Assembly: GCA_021234155.1 (NCBI GenBank) | Contig: JAJEKV010000015.1 | Coordinates: 12,462,304 to 12,526,303 of the forward strand | Source: Isoetes taiwanensis | Lineage: Eukaryota > Streptophyta > Lycopodiopsida > Isoetales > Isoetaceae | Length of the DNA: 64,000 nt | Direction: 5' to 3' | In this document: positions 40,143-53,129 of the stretch, piece by piece | How the letters are laid out: every line of letters begins with the position of its first letter | How positions within the stretch are numbered: the first letter of the stretch is position 1 | Translations under genes and position numbers: made by a program | Notes under the pieces: generated by a model | Database searches by the model: none | Told to the model about the DNA's origin: nothing | The model's input: the letters and a program-made list of their open reading frames with translations, nothing else

Positions 40143-40735
40143 CTGGCATTCCCTTAGAAGTTCTGCATTGCTTCTAAATTCTCCATCTAATTGAATAGCC
40201 TTAGATAATGCTATCTTTGCTCTATCTTCTGAAGTTAGACATTGCTCTAATAACACTTCTTTTATTACCAGCAATTTTTCCCCTTTCACTTTGTTACTAC
40301 AATCATGGTGCATTTATTGCACCATGATCTTTCTCACTATTGTTTCCAGAGAACTTATTCATTCCTGAATGTCAATCAGTCAGTTTCTGTTCAAATTCCG
40401 TTGTTCTTTTCTGATAAGAATGACATTGTAACTACTTTCTATTTTGTAACTTATTTAAGTGTTCCATGTCGTCATCTTTCGACTGCAAAGTCTCAGCAAT
40501 CTTCCGTGCCACCGTACAACTCCAAAATTGTTTCTGAGCTTGAACATTTCCGTCTTCAATATGGTCCATGTACCGAGGTTCATATTCAACGTGTAAACTC
40601 CAAAGCATCGCTATAATAGACGCCAACTTTGCCTTCAGCAATATATTCTCCACCTCCAACTTACTGACCCCAGCTATGTCATTCGTAATCCTGCCTTCAT
40701 ATGAACCTTCTCTGTCCTCTCTTCACTATTCAAGC
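40143..40735 (-). other. Possible exons of unknown origin beside the Helitron RPA gene
   Basis: Two minus-strand open stretches look coding. About 40432-40735 reads SKLEVENILLKAKLA then KQFWSCTVARKIAETLQ. 40143-40313 reads LLVIKEVLLEQCLTSEDRA and AELLRECQ and ends at a GTTAGT donor. They are charged and helical in composition. I recognise no domain. They could be a captured host-gene fragment, Helitron cargo, or a separate gene. Confidence 0.35.
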
Positions 40736-41199
40736 ATACCAGTAATCTCGCACAGGTCGTCTAAAACTAACCTATAATTTACCAGTCTTTTTCTCAAACA
40801 CACTATCATACACATCACTTCGTTGACAAATACCACCACTAAATTTACCAGTTGTCATGCCATCAATAGATTTATCACTTGTTAAACATCATTTGAGTGA
40901 CAAATATTAGCAATAAGTTTCACACGTAAGTTTAATCATGGATACAGACTGGAATACTATCATCCAAATCACTTCATATAAGTACCTCTCGCTATTACTA
41001 ATTAACCAAAATTTACTGTGTACCATGGAAGCAGCTTCATAAAGCAAACACATAGAGTTTGAGAACAAAATCCCAAACACAAAGACAACTTCACAATAAA
41101 AAGTCAAAGTTTCTAATAGATGACATAATATCAATTTCAAATTAACTACTTACTTAGATCGACCACAGCAGAGCTGCAGCTCCTTTATGCAAACGATAA

Positions 41200-43152
41200 C
41201 TATACGTTGTCCACTGGAGATTCCAAACTGAACTGATTAAACTCTCCTCCCAATCTCATTTTAGACCTCTTTATTCCGTTTATGACAACCTCAGATTCAG
41301 CTTCCCAATCTATAGCTGTGACTTCGCGAACCACAACTCTGTGACTCTTGAATCCATTGTATTCTGTCTGAACTACGCTTAGTCGGAATATTTTGCTAAT
41401 CCAAAGGTACTCCATAAAGAGAGAATAATATTCTTGTTGATTATTCTCCTGCAATCGATAACCTGTTAATTTCTATCACAAAATCATTAGCAGAATTTCA
41501 CCCCAATCTTATCTTACATTATCCCTGATTTTTGACATCTCATTTGCAGTCTGCCCTAAGATTTGTTGTCCTTAATTGAAGATAGTAACTACAATTTCTC
41601 CTGTTGCATCTCCCAACGTTGCATGGAATATATACCTGATCATAACAATGACATCACACATCCATTCAAACCAATTGGTAAATCAGAGCTCTCTCACCTC
41701 TTTAATGGTTTAGTAGCCGCCCCACATTTCTCGCACCAAAATTCTGATTCTCGCTTACTTACCTGCAGTAAACCACATTGGCTGGTTTGGATCAATAAAC
41801 GTTATGCACGCGCGAACATTGAAATACTCAATCTTCACAAGAAGCAGCTTAGAATAAGCGACTGCAAAAAGCAAGGAATCAACATACCTCATACTAACAA
41901 CCTACCGCCCATCCCCAACGTAAGGTTGTAATATGTCCGATACAAATGCACGATCATGCAATGTACCGCATTGCATCGTTGTACACTTCATCCCCTCTTG
42001 CTCATACCTTTAGTGTGATTGAATTAGCATGCTACAATATTTAAAGGGAACTCACGTAACCCATACCATGTAATGTAAAGGCGTGTGGCCTTGAATGCAG
42101 TTTTGGATTTAATTCCATCATTGTTTTATTTGTTGTTGACAAAGAGACACCTGCGTAAGACACTATCTAATCAGCAGTTTCAATCAGCAATTTAATTCAA
42201 TCAATAGTATTAGTAGAACCTCGAAATTTGCTAGCTCGAACAAGAGTCGAGATTCTTGTTGGGATGTCACACAACATTTTATGCGGCGACTTCTCTCCTT
42301 CATTCACAACAAAGATCTCCCCATAGGCTCACATTTACACTTTTTCCAATTGAATATGTTTCCTTTGTTAGAAAATACCTTTGTTAGTAAAAAATACCTT
42401 TCATCAAGGAGGCTGATGGTTGTGCAAAACATCTTGCTTATCATATTTCCAATGACATGACATCCGCAAAGGGAGAAATTATACAAATGTATTCTATCTC
42501 AATACCATAACAAACAAATCGGAAAGTATTTCATGTACCAAAGACCACTTTCCCATCAAGGTACTTGTGCAATTCATCTACTTTTGCAAACTTCTGCTCC
42601 ATTGAGTTTTCCACCTCTGCAGTCCCATCACTGGCAACTTCAATTATTGACTGTGCATCAAGCGTTATTTGATAGTCATGGTTTACGGTTGTATATCGTT
42701 TGTTCGCAGGCCGAACAACTCCTTTAGAGATGTAATACACCTACATCTCCACAAAGAACTTCAACGACTACCTCTATTCATGACATAATCCCCAATTTAT
42801 GCATCAACCTATAACCTACCTTCATCAAGTCAAGTCTATTGTAGAATTTGTCAGCTGCCTCGTCAAACATTGTTGCTTGAATTTCCGTTCCCTGTATATA
42901 TTACGACGACTCTCTAAATATTCATAAAGCAAGGGAAGTAAGAATCCAATCAACTCAAATTTGCATACATCCTTGTCTCTTAGCTCCACATTAAACAATT
43001 TCCCTTTTCCTGGTCTTCGCATGTTCTCAAACTCTCGTAAAGGTCCTTTCCACATTACTTTTACTTTAATTGTCCAATTTGCTTGGTAAGGAGTTAATTG
43101 AACCAATGGACAAATTGTTCTCCCACTTTCCATGTTTTCAGCATCATTTGTA
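41200..43152 (-). CDS. RPA70-like single-strand DNA-binding protein of the Helitron
   Basis: Exons with good junctions: 42969-43152 (PYQANWTIKVKVMWKGPLRE, GKLFNVELRDKD), 42820-42891 (GTEIQATMFDEAADKFYN), 42539-42740 (VYYISKGVVRPANKRYT), a region near 41690-41870 (YFNVRACITFIDPNQPMW and a WCEKC zinc-ribbon half), and 41200-41448 (FRLSVVQTEYNGF, AIDWEAESEVVI). This follows RPA1 order: OB folds, DBD-C zinc ribbon, C-terminal trimer region. Plant Helitrons often carry such genes, presumably to protect single-stranded intermediates. It starts about 200 bp after the helicase stop on the same strand. Exons between 41870 and 42539 are unresolved and the gene may be decayed. Confidence 0.75.
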
Positions 43153-43353
43153 CTGCAACATTTCCTCAAAATAAAAATCTTTACATACACAGTAGAGGAG
43201 ATGACATCAAGGGATACCTCATCATCATGCACACACGAATAGCTCAGTCACGAGAATTACCTAGCTGGTGCGAACACAACCAACACACTTCTTCAGAACA
43301 CAATTCAAGTTATCAAAACTCCATCACAAATAATGGCAAAAAAAAATTACCAA

Positions 43354-46300
43354 CTATTCAAGCAATTCTCTAAAAACAACATTTCTAGTCGTTACAGATG
43401 CCAATTCCTTGTTCTGTAGGATCAGCGCATCTTCTCTAGTTCGTATTCTTGTCAATGCCGTGTACAATTGCCCATGAGCAAACACATTCGTTCGCAAATC
43501 CAGGACTATTTTATCTAATGTTAGGCCAAGACAACTGTGGAATGTCGTTGAGTATGCCAGCTTGAGCGGCAGCTGATGTCTATGTACTGTAAAAGGGCAG
43601 CGCGCTGGCTGGTGGAAGAAATCTGCCCGACAAATCGCATGTATATTTTCTGAGCTCGTGTCCTCATGTCCAAGAAGCCGGACAGTCACAAATCTGTTGT
43701 GCATTTCGTGTATAACAACTCTAGCATTCTTCACAAGCCCTTTACTCGCATCCAACAATCTCATAATTTGACACACAGCTCCTACTTTAAGACAAAGCAT
43801 GTGTTTGGGCAAAGTCGGGTGATCATAACTATGAAGAAACTCATTTTCAGCAACAGCGCTTGTGTGAATTACCTGGTCACTTTCACTTATGGAATCCTGA
43901 GAATAATATCTCTTTTCCAGACCTGGCATACGATCAAGAATAGACCTGTTAAACTCATCCACATGCACATTTAATGGAGATAAAAATGCTCTTCTTTCAC
44001 ACAAAGTTGGTCTACAAACAATATCTGCTGGGTATAAGAATTCCCGTGCCTCTTCCATAGATGTTGTTGTGGAAAACAAATCAAACTGATTGCCAATTCT
44101 CACCTATGGACGACACTAGTGTTATTTACTCTGGGTCCGCAGCATTTCTAACCGATACATCTAACTTGTGAATAATAAATGCTCTCCAAATCTCAGATGA
44201 TTTAATAGAAGCAGCTACTGTTGCACTTCTCCCTGCACCTGGTACTATGGGCGCTATCTGCCTAAAGTCGCCTGCAGCCACAAAACATTTTCCTCCAAAT
44301 GGAACATCATTTCTACACAATTCCTGTAGAGTCACACTTGCTGATTCAATCGCAGCTCTATTTGCCATCGCAAATTCATCCCAAATGATTAAATGGCATT
44401 CAATCAGTAAGCTCGCTTTCTCAGACGTGACCTCAATAATCGAGTGCACAGCAACACTATTCTCAGTTACAGGAATTTGAAACAATGAGTGCGCAGTTTT
44501 CCCTCCTGGGTATAACAGGCCAGCCAATGCAGTTGTTGCACAGGGCAAAACAATCAACTGGGACCCTCTGATTAACAAACATATAGCATTGAGTAGGAAA
44601 GTCTTACCTGTACTAGCTTTCCCATCAATAAACACATGTCTTTTTATCCATGGCCCATGCACCGTCTTCTGAACATAATCATATATTTGTCCTTGATTCA
44701 CGTTCATCTTATCACGCATCTTCTTTGACTCTTCTATGTAAGATCTATGGTGAGGAAACTTTGACAACTCTTGCAACACTAGCTGTGACCGAATGTGGAT
44801 TTCAGGCAGCCCAAAACTAGCAACACTAGAGCCATGTTGCACAAGCACATTTTCAATGCACAAAAGAGCTTGCTGCTCTGCAAGCAAAGTGCCTGTCTCT
44901 GAAATATTATAGAAGTCCTTTATCAGCTCATCATGAAAATTCGACCACAACTCACTTGCCGGAGCGCCATCAAGGATAAGCAATGCAAAAGGAAACGCGA
45001 ATCTAGCGACGGCGTTTAACGCCAACACTTGCCTCTTGCATTGTCACAACCGCTCGATCTATCATGCAATAAACCCATAATGAGTTACCACTTCTTGATA
45101 GGTATCATAGGTAGTCCCATTATACTTCTTTAAGTCTTCCCAACACCTCATTTGAGTATGCAAAGAAAAAATCGCCGCAAATAGAATAGCTCCCCTCACG
45201 TGGCATCACCAACCTTATTCTACAAATAAGGGTTTGCTTACTTCTCTTCGAACTATGTTCCTAGGAAGTCTGCGCCTAGCTAGTTCAAGGTGATCACCAT
45301 CGATATCGCTTCTATCCGCATGGATACAAAGTCATCTTGTTCATAGTAATGAAGATAGGTTAGCTCCGAGAATTCTATAGCAGGAGGCCTCAAGAAATAA
45401 CGATCAAGCAACAAAGCGCTGTTGGGCCTCCTATATGATCTACTCGTTCTTTGTTGACGATGAAGTGGAAGACATTTAACACCAGGATACTTTTCTGTGA
45501 CATGAAACTTTAGTATTCGCCATCCTGCCTCAGTTGACGATAGATACCTTGCACTTTGGTAATCACGTATCTCATCATCAAATTGTCGTTCACGATCAAT
45601 TCGATACTCCACCTTGTCAAAACCTTTATAAATATAGCTGTATAGATACATGAAGATATGAACAGTCGAGGCAACATCAACATTGATATGACAATCAAAC
45701 TGCTTTAACAGGAAGGGTGAGTATGACACAACATATCTATCTTCAACTTTCCTTCTTCGATACTGCACATAACCCTTCGAGTCCAAATGTGTTCTTGTAG
45801 TCAAGTCTCGAGGATAATGCCAACAAAGATGCCCCATCCTTAGAGCATTGTTCGAGTGATTGTGCACCATATATTTTCGTACCATTTGAGCAAGCACCTC
45901 ATCATTTTCTGGAATCTCAGTGGATATTAGCAAGTCAATAATCTCAAATGGAATCTCATGTTCTGTTTTAAGTACAATATGGCCATGAGGCAGCCCACGT
46001 TTCTGGAATTCTATAACATGGATCATATACGCAAGCGGACCAACATAAGAACGCAAGAAATTCTTCAAAGATTGGAAACGAGCATGGAATGATCTGACAA
46101 CAATAATTGGCACATCTGCAGCAGTTTGCCCAACGCGCAACACTGCCTTGATCTCTGGCCAATCCGGATTCGTAGTCATTGTAATAAACAGGCTAGGAGG
46201 CCCCTTCACTCTTGCAAGAGCTAACGCATCCGCAATCTGGACCGAGCACCACTGCCTAGAACCAATAAAAGACGAAGGGAGCGACCGTCGGACATACTGC

Positions 46301-47520
46301 CCACCCTGGTTCTCAATAAAATCATCATCCTCCTCAACATTTGAATCGTCAACCATAGACCTCGACCTCTCATATCCATTAGTTGCCAAGAAATTCAGCC
46401 TTTCTTCTTCGACCCTAGAATACATATCCACAAGGTATTCACAAGTCAGACGCCCTAACTGAAGAAACCGCACCTCATGAAGCAAACGTGACCTATACCA
46501 ATCCACCTGCGACATCTGCTGGTCATTATCAGGGAACCATCCCGCCGTCCCAGCTAGAAATATAAGCGGGTATTGCAAGGGTTCATATTGCCGATCCAGT
46601 ATATTCATAAAAACTGGTCGTTGATCTTGGTGAAGCCAAAAAACCGCTATTCTTGGATTAATTGTGACTGAGTTATTTGCATGCACTATGGCAGCAACTT
46701 CATCACTCGCAACTGGCCCATTCAATGTCAAGAACACGGACTCCAACCGCATTTGCTTCACTCGCCTTATCATATGACAGTAAGGATTAACAGCCTCTAG
46801 AGTCGCCGCTATTCGCGTCACCCATGCAACGGGCAATAACTTCCTTTCCGCAACCCGCTCTCTCTCACTATTGTCATGAATATACCAATGCAATGACTGG
46901 CCAGGTTTTGACGTAGGATGTATTTTATGGTATGTCCTACCCATCAAAGCAACTGAGGATGGCATCCCTAATTGCACAAACTCTCCACCGGCAACACCAA
47001 GCCCAATGAAGGCAAACAGATGGTTTAATGCACGACTCTTCGCACTAAATCCTGCTTCCTCATAAACATCCGTCAACGAACTAGGCAATTCAGGTAGCTT
47101 TGGTAAGATACGCCGTCCGCGATTGCAACAGAAGGTTTGACTCTCACCAGGAAATAACGCAATGCGACAATGCACACAAAATCTGTTCCACATGAATTCA
47201 CTAGCAGATGGAATAGGACGAGCTTGCATACGTCGTTGCTAATGTATAACCGCCATGCTCGCCACAGTCACCACTTCTGGAGCACTCTCCACATCTCTTG
47301 GCATCTGCTGCCCACTCACACCCTCCTCCTCAGTATGCCTCCCACCCAATCCCCCCACCCGATAACCACCCGAACCCCTTCTCCGCTGCCTCAACTCATC
47401 TCTCCTCTCCTGAGACAACTGCGCACGCCATCTCCGCCTAGACTCATTTCGCCTCAATCTTCTAAGCTCATCAGCAGAGTATGTCTGACTTGGATCAATC
47501 TCTACTCTAGGCCTTGGCAT
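43354..47520 (-). pseudogene. Helitron Rep-helicase, broken
   Basis: Order on the minus strand: an Arg-rich N-terminus (ATG 47520), Helitron-like N domain and HUH Rep (45280-47229), then a Pif1-type helicase (44126-45028 and 43354-44103). Rep shows the HUH pair in GLPHGHIVL and the two-Tyr motif in YLYSYIYKG. The helicase has Walker A GKASTGKT, Walker B LIIWDE, AAGDFRQIAP and the C-terminal HGQLYTALTRIR. Breaks: an in-frame TAG at 47239-47241, a frameshift near 45310, degenerate sequence at 45030-45250, a stop at 44126 and a frame change before 44103. The family nicks and unwinds DNA for rolling-circle transposition. This copy cannot make the full protein unless some breaks are introns; a GTAAGC donor near 45240 leaves one such possibility. 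Confidence 0.9.
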
Positions 47521-47857
47521 TGCAACCTCAGACTCCAGTCCTTTGGAACACGCATACACACAAAAATATTCAACCTACTACCCAAATCCTAGAATACTTA
47601 ATACACCAGCAGACTCACCAACACAACCTTACTTATCACAATCCAAAAATACCATAACCTTACCAGACAACGTATATGACAGCCACCCAGCCACCCTCCC
47701 ACGCACGGCACGCTCCCAAATCCACTCACGAAACCCTCCAAGCCCTCCCCTGCACATACAAAGTAACATCAATAGCAAACAAACTACTCAACATATAAAT
47801 AGTCCCCGTAAATTTAAGGCGTCACAAATTTAAGTAAATTTCAAGAAGTGCATAATT

Positions 47858-48254
47858 TTATCTACTTCAAGAACCATTGCACATACTGAACCAGTTTGTT
47901 TTATACCAAAATCTACATGATCTCATCAAGTAGCTACAAAACTATGACCAGGCATTGAGATTTGCTCCTTTACAATGATAGAAGGCCCATGTTTTTGCAA
48001 AGCAAGGTCTCCAAACAGAACTGGAGTCTATATTCATCACTCATACACTTTCAGATCTTAATCCCATCTCACATCTTTTATCTACTTCAAGAACCATTGC
48101 ACATACGAACCATTAGTTTTTATACGAGAATCTACATGATCCTTTACAATGATAGAAGGCCCATGTTTTTGCAAAGCAAGGTCTCCAAACAGAAGTGGAG
48201 TCTATATTCATCACTCATACACTTTCGGATCTTAATCCCATCTCACATCTTTGC
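47858..48254. repeat. Tandem duplication, units of 221 and 176 bp
   Basis: Unit 1 47858-48078 and unit 2 48079-48254 share ctacttcaagaaccattgca and tgatagaaggcccatgtttt through catctcacatcttt. Unit 2 lacks about 45 bp found in unit 1. Confidence 0.9.
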
Positions 48255-48683
48255 CCAATTACAAATCCGCTAGTCAACTACACCGCTTCTTAGTCCGTTG
48301 CTTTCATCTTTCAACTTAAAAAATCAAGCAGAAATATCTATTCTGGCCACTCTTAAACTCAACCGTGCTGTCAGCATGGATTTGTAGCTTTGAAATGGAC
48401 ACATTGCCCATCGTGAAGATTGAAAGGTATTGTAAGCCAAATTTGCATACCATCTGCACCTATACTCATTTCACCTCAATCTTCTAAGCTCATCAACAAA
48501 GTATATCTAACTTGCAGATAGCAAGCCCGACCCAGAGGCCTGCAGACAGTCAGGGCCACTTCCCTTCACAATGTTCGACCAAGATATGTCGAAGGAGAGT
48601 GTCTCAGACTATCAGCAGGCACCTGGAAAATGCAGTAGAGCCGGCATCGCCTTTCTGCATTCTTTGTGCTGCAGCCTTTGTGC

Positions 48684-48853
48684 ATTCTTGACTCGCGAGT
48701 CGAGAATCCCTCAACCAGCCAACAATCCAAAATGTACACTCCCTATTCTCGCCTTGCGAGTCGAGAAATTCTCGACTCGCAAGTCAAAAAGAAGGCCTGT
48801 ACTTTCTTGATTGTTGGCAAGCTGAGGCATTCTCGACTCGCCAGTCGAGAAAG
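48684..48853. repeat. Cluster of four 24-bp near-palindromes
   Basis: Sites at 48684-48707, 48745-48769, 48767-48791 and 48829-48853, variants of attctcgactcg/cgagtcgagaat. The first has only one mismatched pair. Confidence 0.88.
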
Positions 48854-48881
48854 CCGGGCTGACTACCTGCAGGGCTCTGGT

Positions 48882-50397
48882 TCTGCACAATTCCCTCTTT
48901 TTTTCCCCTTTCTTATGAAAATGTGATAGAACAGCACCAACATATTTTTTTGGCATCATAGTATATGCCATCCATATATCCAACACATCTGCCTACACTA
49001 ATTCTTCACAGGAAACACTATGCACTCGAATTAGAACATAGCATGTGCTTAAAGATCATTACTCCTTCGTAATCTGCATAAACTCTCATATAATCCTTCG
49101 AATCTAGTAAGTAGATCATCTCAATACTCCTTAATTGAATTTTGTTGATTATCAGCTGCATGTCCACAATTTCAATGCAATCTTACGAACAACTTTCTTT
49201 CTCTTTAGCATTCACAAATTTAACTAACTTCCAAGCTTCCTGCAATGTCATCTACCCCACTAGTAGTATATTTCTATGCCAGTTATCACAAAAGAGCCCA
49301 ACAAAACCCTGCAACACTAAAACACACACCCATTTAAGAAGCCACAACCTACTACCTACTACAAATATCCAACCTACTACCTGCTACCCAAATCCTAGAA
49401 TGTTTAACACACCAGCAAACTCACCAGGACAACCTTCCACTGCACGTCACGCTTCCAATACCACTCACGAAACCTTATTCTCGAATCCGTACCCTGCACA
49501 TACAAAGCAACACCAACATCAAACAAACTGCTAAATATATAAATAATCCCCTTAAATTTAAGCCCTCACAATTTTATAACTAAGTTTTAAACTTTCACTA
49601 CTTCCAAATATACAAAGATATTAAACAGGAGAACTTGAAGATCATTACTCCTTTGTAATCTGCATAAACTCTCATATAATCCTTCGAATCTGGTAACTAG
49701 ATCAATTCTATAATTAAGTTTCAAACTTTCACTACTTCCAAATATACGAGAATATTAAACAGGACAACTTGACAACCATATGAAAGAAATCCGTAACCAA
49801 TATGGGAAGTTTCACGATTACTCAATCAGACTCCGTAAGGAAGTACTTACAAACACACCAGATTCACTTCTGCACAATTCCCTCTTTTTTTCCCATTTCT
49901 TATGAAAATGTGATACAACAGCACCAACATATTTTTTTGGCATCATAGTATATGCCACCCATATATCCAACACATCTGCCTACACTAATTCCTCCCAGGA
50001 AACACTATGCACTCGAATTAGAAGATAGCATGTGCTTGAAGATCATTACTCCTTTGTAATCTGCACAAACTCTCATATAATCCTTCGAATCTAGTAAGTA
50101 GATTATCAACTGCATGTCCACAATTTCAATGCAATCTTACCAACAGCTTTCTTACTCTTTAGCATTCACAAATTTAACTAACTTTCAAGCTTCCTACAAT
50201 GTCATCTACCCCACTAGTCTATATTTCTATGCCATGCTACTGCTAATTTCATCCTGAACTCCAACAAACTTCAATTCAAGTCACAAACCTTCAATCGCCA
50301 AAATGCGAAGACCTTCAATCACCACAAAAGAGTTATCACAAAAGAGCCCAACAAAACCCTGGAACACTAAAACACACACCCATTTAAGAAGCCACAA
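48882..50397. repeat. Direct repeat of about 0.5 kb, 1 kb apart
   Basis: 48882-49347 and 49869-50397 share long tracts (tctgcacaattccctctttt, agtatatgccaYccatatat, caatttcaatgcaatcttac, acacccatttaagaagccac). A short third piece (catataatccttcgaatct) occurs near 49675. Confidence 0.88.
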
Positions 50398-51016
50398 ATA
50401 TTTGCTTACCTCATTCCCCTTCCACCCACGCACGACCATATTTAACACCGTGCGCTCCACCACCATAACTAAAACCGGAGATCACAATCTAGGAACACAG
50501 AGTGCTTTCGATCATCGAGGGAGGAACAATGCGCAGCAAATACCACGAAACTTTCACTCCTCGTTCCTTGTTCCCTAACCTCGAACTTCATCTTCAACGA
50601 TCGAGATGAAAAGCCCCAAATTGACATCCAATCTCAATGGCCAATATCAAAACCCCTCTTTGGGTCCCCTGCTCAAACACCCCATACATCCCCTGCTCAG
50701 AACCAACCGCCAAGATTTGCTTCAATATTTTCATCCAACGGTTCGCAACTATGGCCTATGCCCCCATACACCTGCAACACATGATGCATACATAAATCCC
50801 CCATGACCTATCATCATCTGGACCATTGGCTCTTAACCAGACGGCGGGGATTCAAGGGAGTCCATGGGGTATGCGTGCACATTGGGTTGTGCATGAGGGG
50901 GCATAACAAACCCATCTCATGCGATATAACTATATTAATATTAGGATAATAGCACATGAAAATTGAAACCATTTTAGTACATATTAATACATAGGAATGG
51001 AGAAAGGGCTTATCGT

Positions 51017-52513
51017 TGAGAGCCCTTCATGGACTTGAAGAAGTTCCTCACGTCCTTGAGTCGAAGAACCTTGCGGACGTTGCGCAAAATATTTCGAGAC
51101 GATCCACCTTCTAACGCTCGAACTATCTGAGAAGGTGGGAGCGGGGGTGCCGTGGCCGCCACTACTATCAACGGCGCATCTCTGACGTGACCCTGGGCGA
51201 AGTCGATGCTATAGAGCTACCATGAAGCTTTTGAAGAGGATGAGGTGATCCATATTCTCCCTTATCTTGGCGTGCTGATCGAAGACTGTAAGTGCTATCA
51301 GAAGTGCCACGAACTCTTCTCCTCTTGGACTGAAGTCCTTATGGAATACTATCATCTGGCCTTGGCTTAAGATCGGAAGATTAGTATCGGAGGGCCTTCC
51401 GCCTCTGAGATCTTGCCAGCTGCATCCCTGTGCCCCCCCTTCTTGTCGCGTCACCATAGACATCCACTGCTAGGAGGTCTTCGTGGTCCCTCCACATGGT
51501 GGTTGCCTCGTCTACTGCTGGACCCTTCCCACATGCTTCTTACTCGGACGGGATGGCTAGAGCTCGGGCCTCTCCCTAGCTTGTACAACCCTGCTTTGGA
51601 TTACCTGGAACTCCTCCTCCTGAATGACTGGCGGCTGGTGGTGGTATATCTGCCTTATATACTCGTGTGCCGCAATATCTGACATTGTTTCCCCGGCATA
51701 AGAATGTCGTTCTGCTACCTCCCTTGGAACTTCTTGGTAAGAGTAGTCGATGAGGTCTGTCTGTTGCGCCCCTCTGCAATTAGCTCCATGAGCTCGTCGA
51801 TCATGAGCCCTTCTTCTAAGCAGTATAGAAGGTGGAGGATGTCATTAGCGAAAAGGTACTCCTCCCCTTCAATCACCACCGGAGACAAGGCAGTGATGCC
51901 TATAGGTGGTTCATTGGCCCTCTTGATATCTTCATCATGCCTTGCTATTCGCCTCTCCATCCTTGTTGCTAACCTGCTCTCCTCCTCCTGATCGTCCTCC
52001 CGTTCCTCTTCATAGCCCTCCTCTATTTGAGGCGCTCCCGAGGATGTGCCATGGTAGACGTACTCCGAGGCATCAAGCTCGTGGATGAGGCCCTGATCTA
52101 CCCTCGCGTCGAGGGATGTGAGGTCCAAGGGCTGTATGAAAGGTTCTCCCATTCTTTTGATGGCCTTGAAGTGTATGAACAGGAATAGGGCTGCATGTGC
52201 TGAGACATATCGATGCCTATGAGCCCTACAACTCATGTAGTCAAGCATGTTCTTCGTCACAACTGGCTCTTGACTCTAGATCCCCCTCCTATGACTCTAG
52301 GGAGACCCACCTGCCTCCCCTTGGAGGAAGGCTGGCTTCCCAGGGTAAGACTTACTGGTCATACTGGCATATAATATCAGTATAATAGGGTGTTTGTGTC
52401 AAGGTTGCATGGAGATCAAAGAGATGGTCGAAGACATGGAAGGCCTCCTCTGCTGGGAACTCACTGATATGGTTGGCACTGTTGCACCATTCAACAAAGT
52501 TTGTGGGCGCCAT
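51017..52513 (-). CDS. Unrecognised multi-exon protein gene or transposon ORFs
   Basis: Minus-strand open stretches in order: an ATG-led exon 52356-52513 (NFVEWCNSANHISEFPAEE) with a GTAAGT donor; 51715 to about 52260 (MLDYMSCRAHRHRYVSAHAA, then an acidic-Arg segment EEREDDQEEESRLATRMERR, then LFANDILHLLYCLEEGLMID); 51209-51463 (QMIVFHKDFSPRGEEFVALL); and a tail ending at 51017 (VRKVLRLKDVRNFFKSMKG). Exon joins could not all be phased. No known domain. Composition and lack of antisense ORFs favour real coding sequence, either a lineage-specific gene or a gag-like transposon ORF. Confidence 0.4.
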
Positions 52514-53129
52514 TGAGCAGAGATTGCAGTAGAAAATAGCTTGGGAAAATTGACAAGGTGCTGGAAAATCGCCTAAAGGGAATGAGAGAAAACTTGGTGA
52601 AGAGAAAATGTCAAATGAGGTCTCCTTTTATAGACTAAGGCTGCCTAGGTTTCCATGCCTGGGACTTTTTGCTCGGGTAGACCCATGTTCCAAGGCTATA
52701 GATGTCCAAACTAGGTAACGTGAAGTGCAAATTTAAGCAGAACAAGTCAAAAAACACTATAGAACCGTTTGTTAGACAAAATTTAGATAATTTTGGATCA
52801 AACGTGGTCAACTCGAGTTACTCCACACAGAATGGGTCTGCGTTCTCGACGCAGGGCTTCTTTGCGCGGAGAGACCCGAGTCCCTAAACACTCTGGCATG
52901 CTTCGAGTTGGGTCTATGGTGGACCTTCTTTGGAGCTTCATGCCGAGGTGGAGGCGGCTTCGACTGGCTCTTGGGCCTGCCGCCCCTAACGTACTTCTAT
53001 ACGTTTTGCTTGCAATACCAGTCATTGTACCTTTTCCACTTTCTAAGATACTCCGGGTATGCTTTTTCTTTCTCACGAACTCACAGTCGTGCTTCAGCAT
53101 GAACTCGTGCTCGCCGACTTTCTGCTTCT

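Larger units (their letters stand above)
41200..47520 (-). mobile_element. Helitron (rolling-circle transposon), coding core, inactivated
   Basis: Rep-helicase and RPA-like genes on one strand identify a plant Helitron. The termini (5' TC, 3' hairpin and CTRR) were not located. Sequence up to about 50.4 kb may be its 5' region. The Rep-helicase has stops and frameshifts. Confidence 0.85.
47571..49435. repeat. Direct repeat pair upstream of Rep
   Basis: caacctactacccaaatcct at 47571 recurs with changes at 49376, each followed by caccagca-actcacca and related sequence for about 150 bp or more. Confidence 0.75.
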
